Below are positions 30,331 through 38,481 of a stretch of 64,000 nucleotides of DNA, in pieces. The position numbers and the translations under genes are program-made. The first letter of the stretch is position 1; each line of letters begins with the position of its first letter. The DNA is from Pseudomonas petrae (GTDB lineage Bacteria > Pseudomonadota > Gammaproteobacteria > Pseudomonadales > Pseudomonadaceae): positions 62,001-126,000 of the forward strand of contig NZ_JAKJXE010000008.1 in NCBI RefSeq assembly GCF_021728295.1. Reading direction: 5' to 3'. Below the pieces are notes generated by a model. It was given only the letters and a program-made list of their open reading frames with translations, made no database searches and was not told the origin of the DNA.

Positions 30331-30378
30331 TAAATAATCGGTTAAATAATCGGTTAAATAATCGGGTAAATGATCAGG
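30331..30378 (-). repeat. Four 12-bp tandem repeats before the FAH gene
   Basis: TAAATAATCGGT twice, then TAAATAATCGGG and TAAATGATCAGG, head to tail. It lies 17 bp upstream of the FAH start on the transcribed side, between two genes of one cluster. Confidence 0.9.
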
Positions 30379-30431
30379 ATTGAGTGATCAGAATTCGGTG
30401 TGATGGGGCTGCACGGGATTGGCGGGCGGGC

Positions 30432-31172
30432 TCAGTTGCTCCAGCCGCCGTCGATGATCTGCGCGGTGCCGGTGGTAAAACCGCTGGCGGACGAGCCGAG
30501 GTACAGCGCCAATTGGGCGATTTCCTCGGGCGTACCCAGGCGTCCCATGGGCTGGCGGGCTTCGAACGCCGCGTACACCTCGGCCTCTTCCCGGCCCTCA
30601 CGCACAGCCTGATCGGCCACGCGCTGACGCAGGGAGGGGGATTCCACGGTGCCCGGGCAAATGCAGTTGCAGCGGATGTTCTGCCCGACGAAATCGGCCG
30701 CGACCGAACGAGTGATGCCGATCACGGCGGCCTTGCTGGCGCAGTAGGCGAAGCGGTTGGGCACGCCCTTGATGGCCGAGGCGACCGACGACATGTTGAT
30801 GATCGATCCGCCGCCGTTGGCCAGCATTGCCGGCAGGAATGCGCGGATCATCTTGTACATCGCGGTGACGTTGAGGTCGAAGGCGAAGCGCCAGTCGTCG
30901 TCGGAGCATTCGAGGATGTTGCCGCTGTGCACCACGCCCGCGCAGTTGAACAGCACGTCCAGCGCACCGACTTCGGCGGCCAGCCGCTCGATGGCGGCGT
31001 GATCGGTGACGTCGAGCACACGCTTGTGGGCGCCCTGGAGGTGGTCCAGCGCTGCGCCGTTGATGTCGACGGCGAAGACTTCTGCGCCGGCCTGGAGATA
31101 AGCCTCGACGCTGGCTTGCCCGATGCCCTGGGCGGCGGCCGTGATCAGCACTCGCTTACCGGTGAGGTCCAT
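30432..31172 (-). CDS. SDR 2-keto-3-deoxy-L-fuconate dehydrogenase
   Basis: Short-chain dehydrogenase, 246 aa. The nucleotide motif is the unusual TAAAQGIG (11-18) typical of the keto-deoxyfuconate / DHRS6-like branch. NCAG is at 76-79, and catalytic Tyr143 and Lys147 lie in YCASK. It should oxidise 2-keto-3-deoxy-L-fuconate to the 2,4-diketo acid, the substrate of the following FAH hydrolase. AAGGGAT precedes the ATG. It is the first gene of the minus-strand cluster, divergent from the GntR gene, so its 247-bp upstream gap should hold the main promoter. Confidence 0.82.
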   Translation of the reverse strand: MDLTGKRVLITAAAQGIGQASVEAYLQAGAEVFAVDINGAALDHLQGAHKRVLDVTDHAAIERLAAEVGALDVLFNCAGVVHSGNILECSDDDWRFAFDLNVTAMYKMIRAFLPAMLANGGGSIINMSSVASAIKGVPNRFAYCASKAAVIGITRSVAADFVGQNIRCNCICPGTVESPSLRQRVADQAVREGREEAEVYAAFEARQPMGRLGTPEEIAQLALYLGSSASGFTTGTAQIIDGGWSN

Positions 31173-31321
31173 GATGATCCCTTGTTTTTATTGTTGGGAC
31201 GACCTGTGTGGCTATCGAGCGGCTCAGGTCAGCTGACCGGGCCACAGAGCCCGCATTCAGGCGAAGACGATGCACGCGAACCCCATTGGGTTTTGCTATG
31301 CTCCGCTCACTGCAGCGCTCC

Positions 31322-31336
31322 AATGGTCAGGCCATT
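31322..31336. promoter_or_regulatory. Candidate GntR operator in the divergent fuc promoter region
   Basis: AATGG-TCAGG-CCATT is a perfect 5-bp inverted repeat between the divergent fucose genes and the GntR gene, followed at once by a GGTCC that repeats part of the left half. Position suits regulation of both directions; the assignment to this regulator is inference. Confidence 0.4.
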
Positions 31337-31419
31337 GGTCCTGTTTTTAGCACTTGTCATGGACCGCAACAAGGTCATTTGTCGATCCAGTGCGCTGTAA
31401 ATTTCCGAGCCGATTCCCG

Positions 31420-32181
31420 ATGCCAATCCAAGTAATTGATAACCAGAGACTTTATCGCCAGATCGCGGATCAGCTGCGCGCGCTGATCGACAGCGGCGAA
31501 TTTCCCCCGGGCAGCCGCCTGCCGGCCGAACGTGAATTGGCGAAGATGCTGGGGGTGAGCAGGGCGTCGGTGCGCGAGGCGATGATTGCCCTTGAGGTGA
31601 TCGGGCTGGTGGATGTGCGCGTGGGCAATGGCGTGCTGGTCTGCGAACCGCCGGGGCAGAAGCTGTCCGATGAACCGGTGATGACCCAGGTCACCCGCGA
31701 TCAGTGGAAGGACGTCGATCCGGAGCTGGGCATCGAGGTGGACTTCAGCGCGGAGATCCCGCCGTTTGCCCTGCTTCAGGCCCGTCGGTTGATCGAGCCG
31801 GAAGCGGCCGCGCTGGCGGCGCAGAACGCCAGCGATGAAGAGCTCGAAGCGATCCGCGAGGCCTTCGAACGCAACGCCCGCGACAACCGCGAGCATTCCC
31901 ATACCCACCCGGGCGATCGGTTGTTCCACATCCGCATCGCCCAGGCCTCGGGCAATCCGGCCTATGCGCTGATGATCAAGCACCTGCTCGGGCATCAGTA
32001 CGGCAGCATGTTCCAGCGCTTGCAGGCGCACTACACCTCCGACGACATGCCGTTCCGCTCCGAGCACGAACACCGCCTGATCCTCGACGCCCTGCAAAAC
32101 CGCGACGCGGAAGCCGCAAGGCAGGCGATGGCGGGACATCTGGATGAAGTCATTCGGATATTCAGTCGCGGCGGGGTTTAG
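31420..32181 (+). CDS. GntR-family regulator, FadR/FCD subfamily, of fucose catabolism
   Basis: DNA-binding repressor or activator, 253 aa. The N-terminal winged helix (about 10-75) has PPGSRLPAERELAKMLGVSRASVREAM. The C-terminal all-helical FCD domain (about 100-240) carries the DxxxHxxI-type metal pocket seen in GDRLFHIRIAQASGNP and SEHEHRLILDAL. I chose the ATG at 31420, where family similarity begins; a longer frame from 31354 has no support. Divergent orientation next to the fucose genes suggests that it responds to a pathway intermediate such as fuconate or keto-deoxyfuconate. Confidence 0.88.
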   Translation: MPIQVIDNQRLYRQIADQLRALIDSGEFPPGSRLPAERELAKMLGVSRASVREAMIALEVIGLVDVRVGNGVLVCEPPGQKLSDEPVMTQVTRDQWKDVDPELGIEVDFSAEIPPFALLQARRLIEPEAAALAAQNASDEELEAIREAFERNARDNREHSHTHPGDRLFHIRIAQASGNPAYALMIKHLLGHQYGSMFQRLQAHYTSDDMPFRSEHEHRLILDALQNRDAEAARQAMAGHLDEVIRIFSRGGV

Positions 32182-32232
32182 CCTATTTCTGTTGTCGGAC
32201 CAGACGTCACTCTTGCTGGCTGACGCGCACCC

Positions 32233-32336
32233 TGTAGGAGCGCGCTTGCCCGCGAATGCGGTTTGTCAGACGAGGCTAATGTCACAGACACACCGCCTTC
32301 GTCCGGATGCGGCCCAGACCAAGCGAGCTCCTACAG
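32233..32336. repeat. REPIN with degenerate right half
   Basis: Left REP of the GCGCTTGCCCGCG class is intact; the right half (CCAAGCGAGCTCCTAC) has lost most of its inner stem. Nothing else is seen in 32182-32367. Confidence 0.7.
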
Positions 32337-32367
32337 TTTTTGCATCAGTCGGCGGCATTTACGTCTG

Positions 32368-33201
32368 TCACCCATCCGTCGAGCGCGAAACCTCTTCCCA
32401 TTCCGCAAACTCGGCTTCCAGCTGCGCGAGCTTTTCCCGCACCAGCTTCAGTGCATCGCTGCCCAAGAGCAAATGCGCGGGCGGGTTCTTGCTGTCGATC
32501 AGCTTGAGCATCGCGTCGGCTGCTTTAACCGGATCGCCCGGCTGTTTACCGCTGCGTTCTTCACGGGCCTTGCGAATCGGGTCGAAGCTGGCGTCGTAGT
32601 CGGTGATCTGCCGCGCGGTACGCTGCATCGAGCGCCCGGCCCAGTCAGTACGAAAGGAACCCGGCGCCACCGCAGTGACGAATACGTTGAACGGCTTCAG
32701 CTCCTTGCCCAGGGATTCGGAAATGCCTTCCAGCGCGAACTTGCTGCCGTGGTAGTAGGAAATCCCCGGCATCGTGATGAAGCCGCCCATGGAGGTGACG
32801 TTGAGGATGTGCCCGCTGCGGCGCTGGCGGAACAGCGGCACAAAGGCCTTGATGATCGCCACTGCGCCGAACACGTTGACGTCGAACTGCCGACGCAATT
32901 CCTCCAGCGGTGACTCTTCCAGAATACCTTCGTGGCCATAGCCGGCGTTGTTGACCAGCACGTCGATGGGCCCGAACGCGTTGTCGGCCTCGGTGACCAC
33001 GCGGTCGATGGCGTCGAAGTCGGTGACGTCCAGCAGCACGCCGTGGGCGCGACCGGGTGCCTGGGCTTCGAATGCCTGCACGGCGTCTTCATTGCGCAGG
33101 GTGCCGATTACGGTATGACCCGCCGCCAGCGCCTGTTGCGCCAACGCCTGACCGAAGCCGCTGCTGACACCGGTGATGAACAGGGTTTTTGATGTGCTCA
33201 T
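32368..33201 (-). CDS. SDR family oxidoreductase, function unknown
   Basis: Classical short-chain dehydrogenase, 277 aa, with nucleotide motif TGVSSGFG at 10-17, NNAGYG near residue 90 and YYHGSKFALEG as the Tyr/Lys active site. The ATG at 33201 has AGGA about 8 nt upstream; an in-frame GTG five codons earlier is less likely. It has no operon partner: convergent with the GntR gene and 127 bp downstream of the MFS gene on the same strand. The sequence resembles broadly annotated retinol- or ketoacyl-reductase-like SDRs, so no substrate can be assigned. Confidence 0.87.
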   Translation of the reverse strand: MSTSKTLFITGVSSGFGQALAQQALAAGHTVIGTLRNEDAVQAFEAQAPGRAHGVLLDVTDFDAIDRVVTEADNAFGPIDVLVNNAGYGHEGILEESPLEELRRQFDVNVFGAVAIIKAFVPLFRQRRSGHILNVTSMGGFITMPGISYYHGSKFALEGISESLGKELKPFNVFVTAVAPGSFRTDWAGRSMQRTARQITDYDASFDPIRKAREERSGKQPGDPVKAADAMLKLIDSKNPPAHLLLGSDALKLVREKLAQLEAEFAEWEEVSRSTDG

Positions 33202-33328
33202 TGTGCGTTTCCTCACGAGGCCTAAGCCGTTGGTCGTAGGCCCCCATGGTAGGAACCCTGCGCGCCAAACCGATGACCCAGTCCTACGCGATGATTGCCT
33301 GATCCTGCCCGGGCTTGATTGACGAAAA

Positions 33329-34723
33329 TTAAACCCGCGGATTGGCCGTGTTCTTCGTCACCAGCCGCAAGCCGCTTGCCACACTGCCCACTGCGGCAAA
33401 GCCCGCGCCGATGCTCAATGCCAGCACCGGGCCGTGGGTGTTGGAAATGCCGAAACTCAAGGCCACCAACGCCGCGCCCGTGGCCTGACCGATCAGGCGT
33501 GCCGTCGCAATCGTGCCGCTGGCGCCGCTGGAGCGTTCTTTCGGCGCGCTGGTCATCAGCGCTTTCTGGTTCGGCGCCTGGAAGAAACCGAAGCCGATGC
33601 CGCACAGAATCATCCGCGCGATGATCGACATCACGCTGGCGTCGGCCGGCATGCTTGCCAGGGAAATCATCCCGATACAGAGGATGGCCAGGCCAATCCC
33701 GCCGAGCAGCCCCGGCGCATAACGGTCAGACATGCGCCCGGCAAACGGCGCGATCATCGCCACCACCACCGACCATGGCGTCATCAGAAACCCGGTCTGC
33801 ACCGGATCGCGGCCCAGGGTGCTTTCAAAAAAGAACGGCAGCGAGACGAAGGCCAGCCCCTGGGTGGCGAACGAACAGAACGCCGTCAGGGCCGACAGCG
33901 CAAACATCGGCCGCTTGAGCAAATCCAGCGGGAACATCGGCGCAGGGTGCCCGGCCTCGCGCCTGAGCATCAACGCGCCGCCTGCCAGAAAGATCGCCAG
34001 GGCGATCAGCACGCTGGTCATGGAACCCAGCTGTGCCGCCTGACTCAAGGCAAAGATCAGCGCGCCGAAGGTGATGACGTTGAGCACGGCGGTGACGCGG
34101 TCGAACGTTAGCGTGCCGAGACGGGTCGCGGGCAGCGAATTCCAGGCAAACACCAGGGCGAACAGGCCGATGGGCAGGTTGATCGCGAACAGCCACGGCC
34201 AGCTTGCCACCGACAACACCAGCGAGGCCACGGTCGGGCCGATGGAAAACGACGTGCCGACCACCAGCGCGTTCATGCCCAGGCCGCGCCCCAGCCGTTC
34301 GTGGGGGAAAATCGAGCCGATCAGCGCGGCGTTGACGCTCATGATCGCGCTGGCGCCGATGCCTTGCAGCACGCGGGCGATGGTCAGCGTGGGCAATGAC
34401 CAGGAAAGCGCACACAGCGCCGACGACACCACGAACAGAATCAGCCCGCCCAGATACACCTTGCGATGGCCGAGCACACCGCCCAGCGCCGCGAACGGCA
34501 ACAGCGTGGCCACGGCAGCGAGCTGGTAGGCGTTGATGATCCACACGGACGCTGCCGGCGAGGCGTTCAGGTCAGCCGCGATGGCGGGAAGGGCGGTGTT
34601 GGCGATGGCGGTGTCGAGGGTGGCGAGGGCGATGGACATCAGAATCGCCGCCATGCCGCGGAATTCGCGAGGTGTGAGTGTATGACCGACGCGCGGGGCA
34701 TCCTGAGTGACGGGCTGGACCAT
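33329..34723 (-). CDS. MFS efflux transporter, DHA2-like
   Basis: Inner-membrane drug/proton antiporter-type protein, 464 aa, with roughly 14 hydrophobic segments. Family signs are the first-helix LATLDTAIANTALPAIA, GHRKVYLGG in the 2-3 loop, and RVLQGIGASAIMSVNAALI in helix 4. The ATG at 34723 is preferred over a TTG three codons earlier. No regulator or membrane-fusion partner adjoins it; the closest gene is the SDR on the same strand. Export substrate unknown. Confidence 0.87.
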   Translation of the reverse strand: MVQPVTQDAPRVGHTLTPREFRGMAAILMSIALATLDTAIANTALPAIAADLNASPAASVWIINAYQLAAVATLLPFAALGGVLGHRKVYLGGLILFVVSSALCALSWSLPTLTIARVLQGIGASAIMSVNAALIGSIFPHERLGRGLGMNALVVGTSFSIGPTVASLVLSVASWPWLFAINLPIGLFALVFAWNSLPATRLGTLTFDRVTAVLNVITFGALIFALSQAAQLGSMTSVLIALAIFLAGGALMLRREAGHPAPMFPLDLLKRPMFALSALTAFCSFATQGLAFVSLPFFFESTLGRDPVQTGFLMTPWSVVVAMIAPFAGRMSDRYAPGLLGGIGLAILCIGMISLASMPADASVMSIIARMILCGIGFGFFQAPNQKALMTSAPKERSSGASGTIATARLIGQATGAALVALSFGISNTHGPVLALSIGAGFAAVGSVASGLRLVTKNTANPRV

Positions 34724-34888
34724 TATCGACAACGCTCCGGGGATGAACTTCAGGCAGGTCTGCAGGCGCAGACGAAAGCGTGATGGTGCCGTTTTGTTAG
34801 GGTGCTATGCAATGAAAGATGCGCGGAACAGAGCGGATGACGACGATGTGCGGCGCGGAGTGGCGGGAGTGGCGACGCTGCACTCAAC

Positions 34889-34974
34889 TGTAGGAGCCGG
34901 CTGGCTGGCGAATGCTGTGTCGGCCGCCCGTTTCATAACTGATCCGACGCGTTCGCCAGCAAGCCGGCTCCTCC
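34889..34974. repeat. REPIN, GCCGGCTGGCTGGCG class
   Basis: Inverted pair between the MFS gene and the small acidic protein gene. Both ends are slightly degenerate (CTGGCTGG left, CTCCTCC right). The rest of 34724-35007 shows no gene. Confidence 0.8.
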
Positions 34975-35007
34975 AGATGGGGTCAGGCAGGCATTAAGTG
35001 ACCGACC

Positions 35008-35292
35008 TCAACCCCCCGCCGTATCAATGTCCTTATCCAGCTCACCGGTCTGCCGTTCCTCTTTGGTGGTGTCCGGCGACTCATGCTCTTCAGGCTCGAA
35101 ATCAGGGGTGAAGCTGTTTTCGCCGGTCAGGTTGCCATTGTTCTCCTGACTCTGCGCGCCGTCCTCGGACTGGCTCTGCGAACCGCTCTGGTTCTTCAGC
35201 GCATCGTTCTGCGCCAGGCTGCTGTCGGGCGTCTCTGAATTGATCGCCGGGTCGTTGCGGTTGACGGTTTGATCATTGTTCTGGGTAGCCAT
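35008..35292 (-). CDS. Small acidic, Asn/Gln-rich hypothetical protein
   Basis: A 94-aa protein with no membrane segment, no signal peptide and no cysteine; it looks disordered: runs such as NNDQTVNRND, SGSQSQSEDGAQSQENNGN and the acidic tail FEPEEHESPDTTKEE. The ATG at 35292 is preceded by AGAGG 6 nt upstream; an in-frame ATG at 35310 would add six residues. I do not recognise the family. Similar low-complexity hydrophilic proteins of pseudomonads are sometimes stress-induced, but nothing here shows that. It stands alone, 99 bp after the HutC-like gene on the same strand. Confidence 0.6.
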   Translation of the reverse strand: MATQNNDQTVNRNDPAINSETPDSSLAQNDALKNQSGSQSQSEDGAQSQENNGNLTGENSFTPDFEPEEHESPDTTKEERQTGELDKDIDTAGG

Positions 35293-35391
35293 ATGCACCT
35301 CTGCTGTCATGTCCCGTTCACAGGACTTACAGATATCGAGGGCAATGGCGCGCAAGGGTTCGATCAATGTGCTGCCCGGCAGCCTGACGGT

Positions 35392-36129
35392 TCAGCTATC
35401 GCGATAGGCGCCGGTCACCGGCATGCGACCGCCCAGCCGATAGCGCGACGACGGATGCACCAAGCGCACGTAGGTCACCACTCTGCCGCTGTTCCAGGTG
35501 CGGCGCATCAGCACCAGACACGGCTCGCCGGGCTCGATCTGCAAATGCTTGAGCTCCTCGGCGCTCGGGTGGCTGGCCTCGACGATGTGCTCCATTTCAT
35601 CGGGCTGAATGATCCGCAACAGGTAACGCGCTGACTGCAGCTCATCGCCGAAGGGTTGCTGCAGAAACTCCGGCGCGGCGTGGGGATTGACGTAACGGTC
35701 TTCCAGCTGCACCGCCACGTCGTCCTCGTAATGCACGCACAACAGGTGAAACACCGACGCGCCGGTGGCCAGCGAGAGGGCCGAGGCGATGGGCATCGAC
35801 GCCGATTCCCGTGCCAGATGCAGCACCTGGCAGCGATAGCGATGGCCGCGGGCGAGGATCTCGTCGGCGATGTTGGTGATGCGCAGCAGGTTGGATTGCG
35901 GCTTGCAGGCGGCGACGAAGGTGCCGACCCCGGACACCCGCAGCAGGCGGCCTTCTTCGGTCAGCTCGCGCAACGCCCGGTTGACAGTCATCCGTGACAT
36001 GCCCAGCTCGACCACCAGGCGGTTCTCCGACGGAATCAGGTCGCCGGGCTTCCATTCCCCCGACGACAGCTTGCCGTGAACGAAGGATTTCGCCCGCCGA
36101 TAAAGGGCCTGGGGTGCCGGCTTGTCCAT
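35392..36129 (-). CDS. HutC-type GntR repressor (UTRA domain)
   Basis: Transcriptional regulator, 245 aa, with an N-terminal winged helix (about 8-75; PGDLIPSENRLVVELGMSRMTVNRALREL) and a C-terminal UTRA ligand domain (about 95-240) ending in the HutC-like YVRLVHPSSRYRLGGRMPVTGAY. HutC itself senses urocanate, but no histidine-utilisation gene is in the window. Lying 53 bp downstream of the ABC ATPase, it probably regulates the importer / hydroxyacid-dehydrogenase operon of which it is the last gene. Confidence 0.85.
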   Translation of the reverse strand: MDKPAPQALYRRAKSFVHGKLSSGEWKPGDLIPSENRLVVELGMSRMTVNRALRELTEEGRLLRVSGVGTFVAACKPQSNLLRITNIADEILARGHRYRCQVLHLARESASMPIASALSLATGASVFHLLCVHYEDDVAVQLEDRYVNPHAAPEFLQQPFGDELQSARYLLRIIQPDEMEHIVEASHPSAEELKHLQIEPGEPCLVLMRRTWNSGRVVTYVRLVHPSSRYRLGGRMPVTGAYRDS

Positions 36130-36182
36130 CGTTTTTCTCCCTTGCCGAACAGGCGTGCGTTGACGGCCCTAAAAAAAGCGCA

Positions 36183-37073
36183 TCACGCCTTGGCGTCCTG
36201 CCAGAACGCGTTGCGGTCCAGGTAGTTCTGCAAGAACTGCTGCAACCGGGGTTGCTCGGCGTTGTGGAAAATCTGCTGGGGCGTGCCACGTGCGACGATT
36301 TCGCCCTGATCGAGAAAAATCACCGAGTCGGCGACCTGGGCGGCAAAGCCCATCTCGTGGGTAACCACGACCATGGTCATGCCTTCCTTCGCCAGGGTCT
36401 TCATCACCTGCAGCACTTCGCCCACCAGTTCCGGGTCGAGGGCCGAGGTGGGCTCGTCGAACAGCATGATGTGCGGCTCCATCGCCAGCGCCCGGGCAAT
36501 CGCCACCCGCTGCTGCTGACCCCCGGACAGTTGCGCGGGATACGTTTCGGCCTTGTGCGCCAGGCCAACCTTGTCGAGCATCGCCATGCCGCGCTTTTTC
36601 GCTTCGTCGGCCGAGAGTTTGCGCACCCGCCGCAAGGCTTCGCAGACGTTGCCGAGGGCGGTCATGTGCGGCCACAGGTTGAACTGCTGAAAGACCATGC
36701 CGACGTTGCGCCGCACCTGGTTGATCTGCGATTGCGGCGCGCGGCGACGGCCCTTGTCGGTGTCCTGCCAGCCGAGCAACTGGCCTTCGATGCGGATCTC
36801 GCCTTCGTCGTATTCCTCAAGAAAAGCCATGCTGCGCAGCAAGGTGCTCTTGCCCGAGCCCGACGGGCCGATCAGGCACACCACTTCCGAGCGCTGCACC
36901 TGCAAGTCGATACCCTTCAGCACGCGCAGATTGCCGAAGCTTTTGCCCACTTGGCTCAGGGTCAGCACGGGCGACTGATCGCCGTTGGTTTTCATAGGTT
37001 CATCCAGGGATTCGCGGGTCGTTTCGCGGGTCGGGGCGGCCACGTTGCCGCCGGGTATCAGAAGACTGTTCAT
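36183..37073 (-). CDS. Polar amino-acid ABC importer, ATP-binding subunit
   Basis: ATPase of a GlnQ/HisP-type importer. Counted from the ATG at 37073: Walker A GPSGSGKS at 69-76, signature LSGGQQQR, Walker B IMLFDEPTSALD, switch His in VTHEMGF. That start overlaps the permease stop (ATGA) and gives 296 aa, longer than the usual 240-260; an internal ATG at 36995 would give 270 aa. Codon use in the extension is normal, so I kept the coupled start. It works with the two permeases and the binding protein upstream. Confidence 0.88.
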   Translation of the reverse strand: MNSLLIPGGNVAAPTRETTRESLDEPMKTNGDQSPVLTLSQVGKSFGNLRVLKGIDLQVQRSEVVCLIGPSGSGKSTLLRSMAFLEEYDEGEIRIEGQLLGWQDTDKGRRRAPQSQINQVRRNVGMVFQQFNLWPHMTALGNVCEALRRVRKLSADEAKKRGMAMLDKVGLAHKAETYPAQLSGGQQQRVAIARALAMEPHIMLFDEPTSALDPELVGEVLQVMKTLAKEGMTMVVVTHEMGFAAQVADSVIFLDQGEIVARGTPQQIFHNAEQPRLQQFLQNYLDRNAFWQDAKA

Positions 37074-37741
37074 CGCGGTTGCCTGCTCATGAAACGGCCG
37101 ACGCGGGTTTCCAGCAGCATGCCCAGCCGCGAGCACAGCTCCACCAGAATCAGGTAGCCGATGCACAACATCAGCAGGGTTTCGACGAAGGCGAAGGTCT
37201 CCGAACCGATGCCGGTAAGCACCATCGTCAGCTCGGGAATGGTGATGATCGACAGCACGGCGGTTTCCTTGCACAACACCGTGACCATGTTCACCAGCGC
37301 CGGCAGAATCATCACCAGCATCTGCGGCACCTGGATGCGCCAGATGCATTGCAGGCGGGTGATGCCCAGGCAATCGGCGGCTTCCAGCTGACCCCGGGCG
37401 ACCGACTCGAAGCCGGTGCGGAAGATCTCGGCGAAGTACACGCTGCCGTAAACCCCCAGGCCGAGGATGCCGGCGGGGATCGGGTCGAGGCTGATGCCGA
37501 ACGACGGCCCGCCGTAATACACCAGAAACAGCTGCACCAGAAACGGCGTGCTGCGGATCAGCTCGATGAACACCCGCAATGGCGCGCGCACGAAGCGGTT
37601 GCCGAACACCTGAGCGACCGCGATCAGCATGCCCAGCGCGAGGCCGAGCACGACGCCGCTGCTCCAGGTGCCGAGGGTGACCAGAAACCCGGATCCGATA
37701 TCGCCCAGGTGGTCGGTAAAAATGCTCGGGTCGAAGGTCAT
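37070..37741 (-). CDS. Polar amino-acid ABC importer, permease subunit 2
   Basis: Inner-membrane subunit, 223 aa, of the HisM/GlnP family with about five membrane segments. The family motifs are ELIRSTPFLVQLFLVYYG near residue 60 and the ATPase-docking EAA loop around FRTGFESVARGQLEAADCLGITRLQCIWRIQVPQ. It overlaps both the first permease gene and the ATPase gene by 4 bases. The pairing of two different permeases suggests a heterodimeric channel. Confidence 0.9.
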   Translation of the reverse strand: MTFDPSIFTDHLGDIGSGFLVTLGTWSSGVVLGLALGMLIAVAQVFGNRFVRAPLRVFIELIRSTPFLVQLFLVYYGGPSFGISLDPIPAGILGLGVYGSVYFAEIFRTGFESVARGQLEAADCLGITRLQCIWRIQVPQMLVMILPALVNMVTVLCKETAVLSIITIPELTMVLTGIGSETFAFVETLLMLCIGYLILVELCSRLGMLLETRVGRFMSRQPR

Positions 37742-38397
37742 GCCGTGCGCTCCTTCAGGCTTCGTTCGAGCAGGCTCGCGGCATACGCCAGCGGCACGTT
37801 GATCAGGCAGTAGAAGCCGGCGAGCATCAGGTAGTCCTGGACGAACATGTAATCGCTGGCCGCCAGGTTCTGCGCCGTGCGGGTGAGGTCGGCCAGCCCG
37901 ACCACCGAGACCAGCGACGAAGCCTTGATCAGCAGAATCATTTCATTGACCAGCGCCGGCAGCGTCAGGCGCACGGCCTGGGGCACGCGGATACGCATGA
38001 GCATCTGCGCGTCGCTCATGCCCAACAGCCCGGCGGCCTCCAGTTGACCGCCGGGAATCGCAAGAAAACCGCCGCGCATGATCTCGGCGATGTACGCGCC
38101 GGCGGCCAGGGACAGGCCGATGATCGCCGCCACCGTGGGCGAGACGTTCGGCAGGCCGACCCGGGGCAGGAAGTAATAGATGAACAGCAATTGCACCAGC
38201 AGCGGAATGCCGCGGAACACGAAAATGTAGGCGCCACCGAGGCGGCGCAGAAGGGGGATCGGCGACAGGCGCAGGCTGCCGACGACGATGCCGATGACAA
38301 AGCCGAACACCAGCGCGGCGATCGACACCTGCAACGTCACCCACAGGGCGCCAAGCAAGAGCGGCGCGTTTTGCTGCAGCAAGGGCCAATCGAACAC
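37738..38397 (-). CDS. Polar amino-acid ABC importer, permease subunit 1
   Basis: HisQ/GlnP-family inner-membrane subunit, 219 aa, about five membrane segments. FRGIPLLVQLLFIYYFLP near residue 60 and the EAA loop AEIMRGGFLAIPGGQLEAAGLLGMSDAQMLMRIRVPQ are diagnostic. Its stop overlaps the second permease start (ATGA). Upstream, an 84-bp gap with a lone REP fragment separates it from the binding-protein gene. Confidence 0.9.
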   Translation of the reverse strand: MFDWPLLQQNAPLLLGALWVTLQVSIAALVFGFVIGIVVGSLRLSPIPLLRRLGGAYIFVFRGIPLLVQLLFIYYFLPRVGLPNVSPTVAAIIGLSLAAGAYIAEIMRGGFLAIPGGQLEAAGLLGMSDAQMLMRIRVPQAVRLTLPALVNEMILLIKASSLVSVVGLADLTRTAQNLAASDYMFVQDYLMLAGFYCLINVPLAYAASLLERSLKERTA

Positions 38398-38430
38398 GGT
38401 GGGTACTCCGCTGTGTGCTTGAGGCAGATC

Positions 38431-38449
38431 CTGTAGGAGCGACCGGGGT
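38431..38449. repeat. Solitary REP half, truncated
   Basis: Only the head TGTAGGAGCGA is recognisable, followed by CCGGGGTG; no inverted partner is seen. It lies between the binding-protein and permease genes. Confidence 0.5.
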
Positions 38450-38481
38450 GTTCATCGTGCTTGATGCAATGGAATCAAACC

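Noticed and set aside
33202..33328. Gene in the gap between the SDR and MFS genes
   Set aside because: Only 127 bp, and no coherent frame or RNA structure beyond weak GC-rich stems.
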